Assembly: GCA_005408345.1 (NCBI GenBank)
Contig: SEMN01000035.1
Location: 834,501 to 898,500, forward strand
Length of the DNA stretch: 64,000 bases
Direction: 5' to 3'
From: Macquaria australasica
Lineage: Eukaryota > Chordata > Actinopteri > Centrarchiformes > Percichthyidae
Both the position numbers and the translations under genes were made by a program. Under the pieces are notes generated by a model. It was not told the origin of the DNA and did no database searches. It saw nothing but the letters and a program-made list of their open reading frames with translations. Shown here in pieces: positions 37,401 through 46,390 of the stretch. The first letter of the stretch is position 1; every line of letters starts with the position of its first letter.

Positions 37401-40400
37401 CTCACTCATACGGGTATGCGTCAGTGCACCTGCCCCTCACATTTTGTAGGTCATTATTACATAGTCTTTATTTTGCTAATATCAGCAGCGCTAACAGTTT
37501 CAACACAGATGTCTTATTTTTGAGATTGTCAAATTAGTAGCTGTGTGTAAAACCTTCAAGCAAAGTATTTGCATAAAATTTCTGTAACCTTTACTCTAAT
37601 TAGGTTAAGGCAGTTTACTTAAAATAATAGTAATTGGTGCCCTCTAGAATATTTGGCACTGTTTTTTGTTGATGAAAATTAACTAAAAACAGCAACACTG
37701 ACACATTTGGCCTCATCCTTCGCCTTAAAAACTACTGCATTTCATGGTCAGCTCAGTTCTTACAAATCGCTTTTCAGTCCTTCTTTAATAGGCATGATCA
37801 CTAGTGGTGAAATGCTCAATTAGTTGAAATGTATGTTATCTTATCACATTGAAATGTGCTTTTAAAGACACTGATAAAGCAAACTATTTGGTCAATATTA
37901 GCATGATTTAAATCAATAGGCTCTTAACATGAGTTACACAAAAGTAAAGGCCTTGGTTACAGTGCTCCCTGACTGATCGTAACTCATTAGAATAATAATG
38001 GCTAATCATTTTGATTGGCGATATAGCTAAAACACTCAGTTGTGTAGTTGTCTTTGCTGTTACTTAAAAGTGTTACATGAAGTGTTACCTTTTTGTTTTT
38101 GCATGAATTGGCAAATGTGTGGTTAATAACCAATAGCTTAGGTATTTATTTGTAAAGAATGAAAATGGAGGTAAAGTCATATAATATTGCTACTTTGCAT
38201 TTAGGTGTGAAACCTTATGCTTGTACCATGTGTGACAAGAGGTTTTTTCAGCGCTACCACCTGGCGAGACACAGCCTCACTCACATGGGTATGCGTCCGC
38301 CCACCTTACCGTTGACACTGAGATCAGCCTGTACTTAACATTATATTAGATACAGGGTCAGCTGTCTGAGGCAATTATTATTATTCTGTAAAATAACTAG
38401 TTGTACACTTTTCTTGATCAAGGCTATCCTGCATTATGTGTGTAAATGCAACATTAAAGCAAAGTCTTAACATGTAAATGAAGACAGGACTGTGACATCA
38501 TCAGCTCATGTGATGTGTTTAGTTGTGGATCTGAAATTTGATCGACACAGTTTGACGTATTCCTAATTGGATTTGGAGAAAAAACAAACTCCACATGCAT
38601 CCTTGGTAGGAAAATTTCACATAGCAAGTGAAAAGTGGTTAACAACCCATCAATTGTAAATAGATGTTTAAAGTACATTACTGATTGATGGATTGTGACA
38701 CAGAAATTAAAAGTCCTGAAAATAATGTATTGATGCTCTGCGTTTAGGTGTGAAACCTTTTGCTTGTACCATGTGTGACATGAGGTTTGTTCAGCGTTAC
38801 CACCTGGCGAGACACAGCCTCACTCATACGGGTATGGGTCCGTGCACCTGCCCTTCTCACATAATATAGATCACCATTTACTCTTTATTGTGCTAATGTG
38901 AGGGATACTTTTGTGTGGTTACAGTAACAGTCAGAACATGTTTGGTTTTTTTTTGTAGGTGCTCAGGTTAGTTGCTGTAAGTGAGACGTTTAAATGACTA
39001 GTGTTTACTCTTCATCTCACATTTCTGTAACCTTTTACTTGAAACTACGTGAAGTTATTCAGCAAAAAAAATGAAAGTTGGCGGCTTGTGTGAACCACTT
39101 GTGTGTTTCACACTTCCGGTTAAGCTAATACCTGGCTAGCGAAAAGCCAGCGACACCTTTACCCCATTTACACCTGGTATTAAAATGCTATCTGTAGCTA
39201 GATACAGTTATGTGGACACGGAAAAAGGCATGTCAACGCGTCACGTAAATGCAAATCGTACGCTATGACCACATTCATAAGAAAAAATCCACCCAGCAGA
39301 TTCAAAGGTGACCTAACTCTGCCTCTTCCTGCTAGCTTAAGCAAGCCCAGCAAAAGCTACAAGTATTTGCAGAAGTTAGCAAGTCTTTCCTCACAAAGTG
39401 ATTTTAGAAATAAATTACGCCTGTCCAAACCATGTCTACTGACGTGTCCGCCAGCCCCGCTTGACTAATTTGCACATTGAGATCCAATCCCATGCGGGCA
39501 CAGTCGAGATAACAAGATGACATGTTAATGCCAGGTGGGGCCCATGTGTCGCTGAGGTAGCGTGCGTCTGTCTGCCCCCCTCCCCTTTAACTTGAAATTC
39601 TATCTTGGTCCAGATGGTGTTGGTGGGAATCCTAAAGGCCGATATTCAAGTTTTGATTCATACACAGTTCGGTTAGATTCAGTTCACTGTTGAGCAAGCC
39701 TGCAGAATCCAACTCAAACACCAATGAATTCTGGTTCTTATTAGGACCTAGTTGCAATTTTTAGTAAGACAGTAAGTAAAGAATTAAAAATATTTTGAAA
39801 GCAGAAACGATTTTACCTTTACCTTTGGTCTTTTGTCGTGCACACAGAAGTGCAATAGCTCTAAACTTTGCTCTCAAAAGTCAATAAGCATAACTGAAAA
39901 GCACGAAACTTAACAAATCCACAGTTCTTCAAAATTTTAAATCAGAACGGGTTCTTGAAACCCAACATTACTAAAACAGTGGCAGATAAACGTAGAACAC
40001 CACCAAATACTACCATGACTACCCTCATTTTGCATTTATGAAAGCATCAAGGCAACTGGTCAAGTATTAATTAATCTTACAGTATCTTTATCTTTCTAAT
40101 GATGGCTTTAGGAAACTTGATGTCCAGTAATAACAGGTTTAAATTCAACCTTAAAGACTTCAATGTTCAAAAATGACCACTAATTATTTGTTAACGTCTT
40201 TTGTGGTGTAAATATAAGCATAATAGAAGGAAGGTGAGAGGATGCTGAAATATTCTTGGTCTTGTTGTGCTAAGCGAGGATGTTACTGATGTTTATTCAG
40301 ACAAAACACACTGATTAAATGTTAATCTCACACAGCACACATGACAGATCTTGGTGTTTTTACTTTGAAGCCAGACATGTTTAGCTCCACATTATGTTAA

Positions 40401-41571
40401 AATCTGATATTAACAGTTTTAACTCATGGTTTTAGTTGCATGTCTAAACATTTCAACATATTAAAAAAAAAACACACATTATATACTAGGAAATGATGAG
40501 CTAGTACTTTAGTCCTAGTGCTAGCGTGAGCTTGAAAGTTGTATTTCTTGTACCTGTGGGTGGTAGGGCTAATATATTGCTCTGTGTGTGTAGGGGTGAA
40601 GCCGTATGCTTGTTCCATGTGTGACATGAGGTTTATTCAGCGTAACCACCTGGAGAGACACAGCCTCACTCATACGGGTATGCGTTCCTTTACCGTACCC
40701 TTATCGCTGAGAGGCTCTGGCGCTTGCAACAGAACGGGGTCACAACAAACTCGAGTTTGGATTGTCAAGTCATTTGATGGGATGTTGAACCAGCCTCAAA
40801 ATACTTGCCCTAGTTTTTGGGGCCACTATGTTGCGTAGATCTGGGCCACGAAACAAGAAATTCCACTCTGATCTACACATAATGAGTTGATGACGAGGCC
40901 TTTTAGAATATCAATTGTCAGATGCTGAACTACACTGATTTTATTTACTGATAGGGCAGTTTTGGTTTTTTTTCCAACTTTTTTTGTAAGTGTTGGAAAT
41001 ACAGTTTGCAAGTAAAGATTAGTAAGTGAAAATTGCACGCACTTTGTCGGTACGAGACGCTACAATTGATGCATTGACTGTATTTGTGTGCTCTTTTAGG
41101 AGAGAAGCCATTTGCTTGTGACATGTGTGATATGAGGTTTATCCAGCGCTACCACCTTGAGAGACACAAGCGTGTCCATAGTGGGGAGAAGCCTTACCAG
41201 TGTGAACGGTGCCAGCAGGTATGTCTGAATGTAAACAAAGGAAAGTGACCTAATGTAATACTTACTATAGTTTTCATGTATTATTTAAATTCACTTTTTT
41301 GTGCAATATCAAGATCGATTTATTGGTAGCTATTTAAACGGATTCATCCCCACATTTACTCAAATCATTAAACATGTCCAATTTGTGTATTTTGAAGAAC
41401 TTTTCACGGACAGACCGGCTGTTGCGGCATCGGCGGTTGTGCCTGGGTCGCAGCGTAGCAAAAGTAGAGAACCAGCCGTGCTGCGACCCACGCCCGTACC
41501 CCCAAGAACCTCCACCCGCACCCCCAACTTGGAGTCCCCTGCACCCACCTCCGGGCCGGCTGGCGGTCTGA
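25340..41571 (+). CDS. znf740: ZNF740-like C2H2 zinc-finger protein with an expanded middle-finger exon array
   Basis: Coding exons: 25340-25486, 26221-26367, 27085-27205 (finger 1), fourteen 84-nt finger exons from 27453-27536 to 40594-40677, 41100-41218 and 41398-41571. All phases fit. With every exon the protein is 627 residues with 17 fingers; with only the last finger-2 exon it is 235 residues with three. Finger 1 is CDHCYGAFRSGYHLKRHILIH, the ancestral finger 2 CDMCDMRFIQRYHLERHKRVH, and finger 3 CERCQQNFSRTDRLLRHRRLC; all three closely follow mammalian ZNF740, which binds C-rich (poly-C/G) DNA. The N-terminal part contains KKMM and a lysine-rich QQKKKNRKS segment; the C-terminus is proline-rich. 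It is presumed to be a nuclear DNA-binding factor. The start is the first in-frame ATG; see the note on the out-of-frame upstream ATG. Confidence 0.85.
25999..26112 (+). repeat. Intronic repeat, inverted relative to 30836-30945
   Basis: CAGCCATTAATCTGCATGTA, TGGACATCAAAGGACT, CCCATAATAT and GCTACTTCA occur here in order and, on the opposite strand, in 30945-30836. Mismatches are few (about one in eight by eye). A short direct-orientation fragment with the same TGGACATCAAAGGACTATG core lies at about 29096. Confidence 0.75.
26221..26367 (+). CDS. znf740: znf740 coding exon 2 (basic linker)
   Basis: Forty-nine codons, phase 0 at both ends: LIRKEGEFQAPRLLDEKEM and then a lysine-rich stretch that could be a nuclear localisation signal. 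Acceptor CTGTAG, donor GTCAGT. Confidence 0.75.
27085..27205 (+). CDS. znf740: znf740 finger 1 exon
   Basis: One hundred twenty-one nt, phase 0 to 1: GTGGDENGPSSKVQKNF leads into CDHCYGAFRSGYHLKRH and ILIHT. Cys, Cys, His, His are all present. The exon ends one base into the linker glycine, which makes it compatible with any of the finger-2 exons. Confidence 0.9.
27453..27536 (+). CDS. znf740: znf740 finger-2 exon copy 1
   Basis: Eighty-four nt, phase 1-1. EKPYACAVCDMRFIQRYHL then ERHSLIHT. Carries the canonical GEKP linker and Glu at helix +5, so it is closest to the ancestral terminal copy. Donor followed by GTATGCGTCC. Confidence 0.9.
29558..29641 (+). CDS. znf740: znf740 finger-2 exon copy 2
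   Basis: Eighty-four nt, phase 1-1. VKPYACSMCDMRFFQRYHL then ERHRLTHT. First copy in which the linker Glu is Val. Donor followed by GTATGCGTCCATTTACC. Confidence 0.9.
30836..30945 (-). repeat. Inverted partner of the 25999-26112 repeat
   Basis: See the partner entry. Together the two copies flank the linker exon 26221-26367, finger 1 and finger copies 1 and 2. Confidence 0.75.
31569..31652 (+). CDS. znf740: znf740 finger-2 exon copy 3
   Basis: Eighty-four nt, phase 1-1. VKPYACSMCDMRFFQRYHL then ARHSLTHT; same protein sequence as copies 4 and 6. Confidence 0.9.
32195..32278 (+). CDS. znf740: znf740 finger-2 exon copy 4
   Basis: Eighty-four nt, phase 1-1. VKPYACSMCDMRFFQRYHL then ARHSLTHT. 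Synonymous differences from copy 3 (for example AGATTTTTC for AGGTTCTTC) point to constraint on the protein. Confidence 0.9.
32806..32889 (+). CDS. znf740: znf740 finger-2 exon copy 5
   Basis: Eighty-four nt, phase 1-1. VKPYACSMCDMRFFQRYHL then ARHTLTHT; Ser to Thr in the helix end is the only amino-acid difference from copy 4. Confidence 0.9.
33278..33361 (+). CDS. znf740: znf740 finger-2 exon copy 6
   Basis: Eighty-four nt, phase 1-1. VKPYACSMCDMRFFQRYHL then ARHSLTHT. Confidence 0.9.
34100..34183 (+). CDS. znf740: znf740 finger-2 exon copy 7 (variant helix)
   Basis: Eighty-four nt, phase 1-1. VKPYACTMCDMRFIQRYQL then ERHSLTHT. Helix position +3, normally a base-contact residue, is Gln instead of His. 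Donor is GTACGT rather than GTATGC. Confidence 0.9.
35800..35827 (+). ncRNA. Hairpin element in znf740 intron, upstream of finger copy 8
   Basis: AAACTTTACTAA and TTAGTAAAGTTT form a perfect 12-bp stem closed by a GCAA (GNRA-type) tetraloop, 61 nt before the exon. Listed as an RNA structure element of the pre-mRNA, not a separate gene. Confidence 0.55.
35889..35972 (+). CDS. znf740: znf740 finger-2 exon copy 8
   Basis: Eighty-four nt, phase 1-1. VKPYACTMCDKRFFQRYHL then ARHSLTHM. Lys replaces Met after the second Cys pair, and the linker Thr is Met. Same protein as copies 10 and 12. Preceded by a perfect 12-bp hairpin. Confidence 0.9.
36344..36427 (+). CDS. znf740: znf740 finger-2 exon copy 9
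   Basis: Eighty-four nt, phase 1-1. VKPYACTMCDMKFFQRYHL then ARHSLTHT. Confidence 0.9.
36809..36892 (+). CDS. znf740: znf740 finger-2 exon copy 10
   Basis: Eighty-four nt, phase 1-1. Protein identical to copies 8 and 12 (CDKRFF and THM). Part of the two-exon block duplicated at 38205. Confidence 0.9.
37330..37413 (+). CDS. znf740: znf740 finger-2 exon copy 11
   Basis: Eighty-four nt, phase 1-1. VKPFACTMCDMRFVQRYHL then ARHSLTHT; identical in protein to copy 13. Confidence 0.9.
38205..38288 (+). CDS. znf740: znf740 finger-2 exon copy 12
   Basis: Eighty-four nt, phase 1-1. Protein identical to copies 8 and 10. Confidence 0.9.
38748..38831 (+). CDS. znf740: znf740 finger-2 exon copy 13
   Basis: Eighty-four nt, phase 1-1. 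Protein identical to copy 11 (VKPFACTMCDMRFVQ). Confidence 0.9.
39169..39538. mobile_element. MITE-like element with degenerate terminal inverted repeats
   Basis: ACACCTGGTATTAAAATG at 39170-39187 and CATGTTAATGCCAGGTGG at 39521-39538 are inverted copies matching at 15 of 18 positions, 370 bp apart. There is no open frame for a transposase. It lies in the long intron between finger copies 13 and 14. Superfamily not assigned; no clear target-site duplication was found. Confidence 0.45.
40594..40677 (+). CDS. znf740: znf740 finger-2 exon copy 14 (variant helix)
   Basis: Eighty-four nt, phase 1-1. VKPYACSMCDMRFIQRNHL then ERHSLTHT. Helix position +2 is Asn instead of Tyr. After a 1.8-kb gap containing a MITE-like insertion. 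Confidence 0.9.
41100..41218 (+). CDS. znf740: znf740 terminal (ancestral-type) finger 2 plus start of finger 3
   Basis: One hundred nineteen nt, phase 1 to 0. EKPFACDMCDMRFIQRYHL, ERHKRVHSG, then EKPYQCERCQQ. Unlike the 84-nt copies it carries the second linker and the Cys pair of finger 3. It keeps the canonical GEKP linkers and the KRVHSG end found in mammalian ZNF740, marking it as the parent-type exon. Confidence 0.92.
41398..41571 (+). CDS. znf740: znf740 last exon (rest of finger 3, proline-rich tail)
   Basis: Acceptor TTTGAAG, phase 0. NFSRTDRLLRHRRLCLG completes finger 3, in which the last ligand is Cys (C2HC). The tail is proline-rich (YPQEPPPAPPTWSPLHPPPG) and stops at 41569-41571. 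Longer frames over this exon on both strands are shadows of its GC-rich sequence. Confidence 0.88.
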   Translation, partial: NFSRTDRLLRHRRLCLGRSVAKVENQPCCDPRPYPQEPPPAPPTWSPLHPPPGRLAV

Positions 41572-44500
41572 CATTCCACCTTCCGTACATCCACAACACC
41601 GCCAGAGACGGGACAAGCCACAGGGTTTCTTCTTCTCAGCTCTGTGCTGAGTGACGCCACACTCTAGCACAGACTGATCTCGCAGCTCCAGTCGTGGGAT
41701 TACTAATGACAGAGGGACATTTGTGTTTTTGTTTTGTTGACTTTTTACTGTGTTTCCTTTTCTCCCCCGTTTTTTTTTTTTTAAAAGACGAGACTTTTCT
41801 GTGATGAACAGTGGTCCTGTTTTGTACTTAATCTATTTGATTTTTGCAAAAAAAAAAAGTTTTTATTGTTGTTCAGATATATCTGCATTTGGTGGTACTC
41901 GGGACGGGCAGTGGGTATTGTTTATCCTGACGTGTTAGCAACAAAATGGGATGAAGTGGTGAGGAAACGTGTTTGAGCTTCTTTCTAATTTTTCCTTACG
42001 TGGCCCGTTTTGACTCAAAGGGATTGTCACTTAGGCCAAAATGAGTAAAACTGAACTTTCCCTCCAGGTAAAGCAAGGAACCCACACTTTGACCTCTCAC
42101 GTAGAGCAGATCTTGCTTGCCATTGCAGCTAACATTTCACTGAAAACGGTATCTGGTCTGAATATGATTCGAGCAATAGAGTTTCCCTGACTTTATCAAG
42201 ATAGGAGGCGCAGTTTTGATCATTACTTTGTGTAAATAATTTGAAAATGTTTATTATTTCACTATGTGACTTTAGTGGTGATTTTTTTAAATTTGTTTTG
42301 GCACAAACTGGGCCATAACAGAAACAGAACATTAGAAATGAATTCAAATACGGTCTGTTGCCACTGTTTCAGTGAAGTCCTGAGGAAACCTGAGTAACTT
42401 TGTGAGTGTGTTTTTATTAAAAAAGTAATATCAAACAGTGCTTCATAACTGTAAACCAGGACTTCCAAGAAGTGGATGATGAGAGGGCAACCTGCAGTTG
42501 ATTGGCTCTGTGTCAGACATGAAGGGCGGAGTCACAGGAGTATCACCTGTGTACCTCATGTTCTGTGGGACTTGCTGATGACTCAGGAAATGGCACAGAA
42601 TGGCAGCCTTAGCAAGTCGTCCTCCCACACTTACTGAGTCATGCTATTGTATGTTCAGCTGTGTATATACACAGTATGTAGATCTCCAGTACTCGGCAGA
42701 AAAGTGTCTCTCCCTGCTCTGTCCATACATCCTGGTCTAAAATGGTGCAGGTTGGCCACTTGAAGTCCCATAATGTTGTTTGTACAGATTCTCACACTGT
42801 GAGATTAGCGGGGGTATACAAACTCTTGTGGCCTTAGTGTGTTTCTTTTTGTATTTTATTTGCCTTTTTCTCAGCTGTTTATTATTGTGGAACAGATGTA
42901 TTTACTAAGACGAGACAGCCTTTCATTGTCATGGTATGTTTTCTTTCTTTTTTTTATCCTAAAGCTGTCATGGTTACAGAATATTGATGGATTCAGTGGC
43001 GCTAAAATGTGTTCTCCAGACGAGAGAGGTTGTCTTTTAATGATAATTAATATTTTGGGTCATAGTTACTGATTAAAGTGTAACACAGTATATAATCCTG
43101 AAGGAGGGAGCCCCTGGGAGTTTGACAGTTCTTGTGAGAAGTCAGTGGTGCTAAATTGTTCCCCACTGCGGCGCTTTGGCCGGCCGCAGGCCATAGCAGA
43201 ACCAACAAGTTGCTTGACTCTACTACACACTAACAATTGCCTTTTTATCCAAATATTCTGTGGTTGGTGTGTAATAATGGATGTCTGTCATGTCATTGGG
43301 TTTAGCCTTAAGTAAGTGCAGATACACAAATAATCATTGTAGTACTAAATGATATTGTACCAAACGATTTCTTTGACCGATGATGAATTTTGATCGTACT
43401 GTGTGAAAGTCTTTGACGGTCAGACAGCAAAGAGCCGGTTGATCAGGACCACTTTGCTGCCTGTTAAACAATTTCTCAAACTTGATCCTTTCTGTGACTG
43501 GTGAGCTAGTGGATTGCATTGGCCTAACTTTTCTGTTTAACCCGGAAATGGCTGAGGGATTGAAGGATTGCTCTGCTAGACTGAACATACATATATATAT
43601 ATGACATTACAACTGTTCTTTGACACCACAGCAAGTAACAGGTTGCTGAAATCATCGAGAGGGGGTTTTAGGGGACTACAGTCTTATTTCAATGATTTAT
43701 TTTTATTCTTTAATTTAAAGGTCCAGATAAGCTTTAGACTGAATGTGGAGATGGAATCCCAGAGTGCATTATCTGACCTCTGATTTGTAGGATGAACAGA
43801 TGTTTGTGTTTGATACAAATAGGAAGCAGATTACTGAGTTAAGTGGTATTTTACCAAAAGTATTATTGGAAAGATTTCTTTAAATGGTCCATTGATATCA
43901 AGGCAAAGTTGTGTTGCGGTTAAAGCGTGTACAGTGATGGGATTGACGAGATAAAGTAAAAACCCAGCGGCAGCGAAGGGGCCAAGTTTGAGAAATGCAT
44001 TCATTTTGCTCTGGAAACACTATTCCAAATCTGTGGAAGGGATACTGCTGGCACGAGCACATACCGAAACGGCTAAAGGGCAATACAGTATATAGTTGAC
44101 GTCACTTGTTAATACCTTTTTGTCATTTATTGTTTGTAGTATTATCAATCTCATTGTTAAAATGCAATAGAATCCTTGAGTCTCGAATCATTTGTTTATA
44201 AGAGTGAGGTTTAATTTTTCAGACAGATCCAAGGATTTATTTTGTCTGAGAATTTCTCATCACATTTGGATGATTTTTCAAGGACCTTTTTTTATTCTGA
44301 TAAAATTGTAAACACTGGAGTGAAAGGAGAAAAAAAAAAGACAAAAAAGAGAGATGGATATTTTTTCCTTCAGACTGTACTAGATTTTAGGTTTTAGACA
44401 AAGCCTATTTCTCCTCAACTTGACAGAAGGTGGACAGAACAATTTGGATCAGTACAGTTGAGAGCCCAGTATGTTCAGTAATTTTGACATTGGAGGCAGT

Positions 44501-44860
44501 AGTACCACAAGAAAATGTTTCTTTCTTATACGAAGTCCCTGGTATTTGTAGTAAATTATATTGATAATGGTATTAGATGAACAACAGCATAACAGTAGCT
44601 ATCACAGATTAGTTGTTTTCTTTATTAGTATTGCATGCAGAGTTATGGTCCTCAGTTAAGATAGGATCTTGATATTGATTATTTTGTGTAGGAAAATGAG
44701 TGCATAAGAATAACTTCCTAAAAAAATGTTACAATGATTATTGTAAAATGGGCTAACTAATATGTACCCTTGTGATCCAATTAGTTTCAAGTATATGAAA
44801 ATCAGAGGAGAGGCTTCTTACTATTATGCTGAAATAAAAGAATTTGTAAAGGACTTTTGT
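41572..44860 (+). other. znf740: znf740 3' UTR
   Basis: No coding potential recognised for 3.3 kb. AATAAA at 44833-44838 followed by a GT-rich stretch is the best end signal. The length is an inference, since nearer non-canonical signals may exist. Confidence 0.5.
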
Positions 44861-45333
44861 ATGCTGACTGGCTGTGTTGACTTTTCATTTTGATGGGTTT
44901 TTTTTTTTTCATTTCATACAGTAAAGTAAAAAGAGACGGCACGATAAGTGATAAAGATGAGATTTGTTAAGTTATTCTGAACTACAATTTAAAATCCTGC
45001 GTTCCTGCCGTTCCAACATTAAAAAACCTGTCACTCGTATATTTTATTAATACATGCACGTGTGAAATGCTGTTTGAAAAAGGGTTGCTCATGCAAACAG
45101 ATAGGCTCGTGTTCTGATTTAAACACAAATTCATCCCTTTCACTTTTAATTTGGACATCTGTGCTGACCCAGAAGTCACAAGATTACATTTGATGGATGA
45201 AAAGTATCATTTGCTCTAGCATCAGGGTGTTAGTGGACTCGGAGAGGGATATGGATGGATCATAATTACCTGTAGTCAAGGGTGTTTGTGGACAAACCCA
45301 AAGAGCTGCTCAGTGATCGTTAGTTGAAGATAC

Positions 45334-45415
45334 CAAGGCTGGATTACCAACTGGGCAAGGCGGGACCCCAGACCCCTAAAGGGCCCAGGTTCACAACATG
45401 TCAGTTGATTTTGGT
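45334..45415 (+). repeat. Interspersed-repeat fragment, related to 47427-47725
   Basis: 'AAGGCTGGATTACCAACTGG' and 'GACCCCAGACCCCTAAAGGG' recur, diverged, in the smug1 intron at 47427. The same words are familiar from fish interspersed repeats. Confidence 0.55.
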
Positions 45416-45996
45416 AATTTGATTATTTGCAAGTTTGCTAGGAAACTTGCATCACTAAGATGCAAAATCACCTAAGGATGGTATCCTGCTTTATAAGCTA
45501 ATGTCGCTGTCTCTTGTTGAGGTACCCTTTGTTTAGGTCTTAGTGTTTTAGTTTATATTTTGCTCACATGGTACATATTCCTAACATGCTACATCGATCT
45601 TGAGAACCAGATAATATCTTGTGTGCATAAGATTAAAAAAAAAAAAAAAAGATGACCTTCTTTCAGGACTTCGGGGGCTCCGTAGTGAAGTCACCAATGA
45701 GTTGGTAACCTCTCAAGGTAGTTCAGGAAGACTATTTTTCAATGCTCAAGACTTGACGTTGTTATGAACTATTGGTCGTTATTTCTGTTGCATCTACTTT
45801 TTTATGTTTTATTTTTTCATGCAGAGTTTCATGCAGTAGGATGGAAATAGGAGTTGTTATGCCAGTTCATTCTTGACCTTAGAAACGCACATCTGTGATA
45901 AAATATTTCAATCTCAAGTTTCCCATTTACACCTTTTACAGGACTTTCGACTGTATCTCACGGCCTTCTTCAGCAAATGAAACTTGCTCAGGTGAC

Positions 45997-46390
45997 CTAC
46001 GTCTGGAACTTCGGGGGCGTGATAACACTTATGATGGGGAGATGGTAACCCCTGTCTCTGTTCAGGGATGGTCTTCTGTGTCGATGGTCGATGACTCCGA
46101 CACCTTCCCAGTCGATGCTATGACCTGTTTTGGTCTGATGTTCAGAGACGGCTCTTGTTGTCTGCTTCCAGCGTTCTTTCAGCCTCTTACCCACAGTCCT
46201 CGCCGTTTCACAGATGTAATGTACACCACAGCTGTTACATGTGATGTCATATATCATCCTAGTCTTCCTATCTGGAGGGTTCCTGTCTCTAGGGGTGTAC
46301 CCAGCAGAGATCTTAAGGGGTTGATTGGTTTGTGGTAAGTGCTGACTTCTTATGTTTTGAAGACTCTCGCGTGGCAAGGCTGTCGGAATA
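45997..46390 (-). mobile_element. Retroelement fragment with GIY-YIG-endonuclease-like frame, probably Penelope-like
   Basis: A 139-codon minus-strand frame contains MIYDITCNSCGVHYICETAR, then TVGKRLKERWKQTT and KTGHSIDWEG. The order Y..TC..CG..YI.ETAR...RL.E......GH..DWE is that of the C-terminal GIY-YIG endonuclease region of Penelope-like retroelements. The usual YIGET is YICET here and the region after it is shortened, so the copy is decayed. No reverse transcriptase is left. A fragment of related sequence lies head to head at 46387-46520. Confidence 0.55.

Noticed and set aside
27453..41218. Idea that the finger exons are a cluster of separate zinc-finger genes
   Set aside because: Single 84-nt phase 1-1 exons with no start, stop or promoter between them can only be parts of one transcript.
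41301..41670. Frames of 88 to 117 codons on both strands
   Set aside because: Out-of-frame readings of the GC-rich final znf740 exon; only the frame continuing finger 3 in phase was kept.
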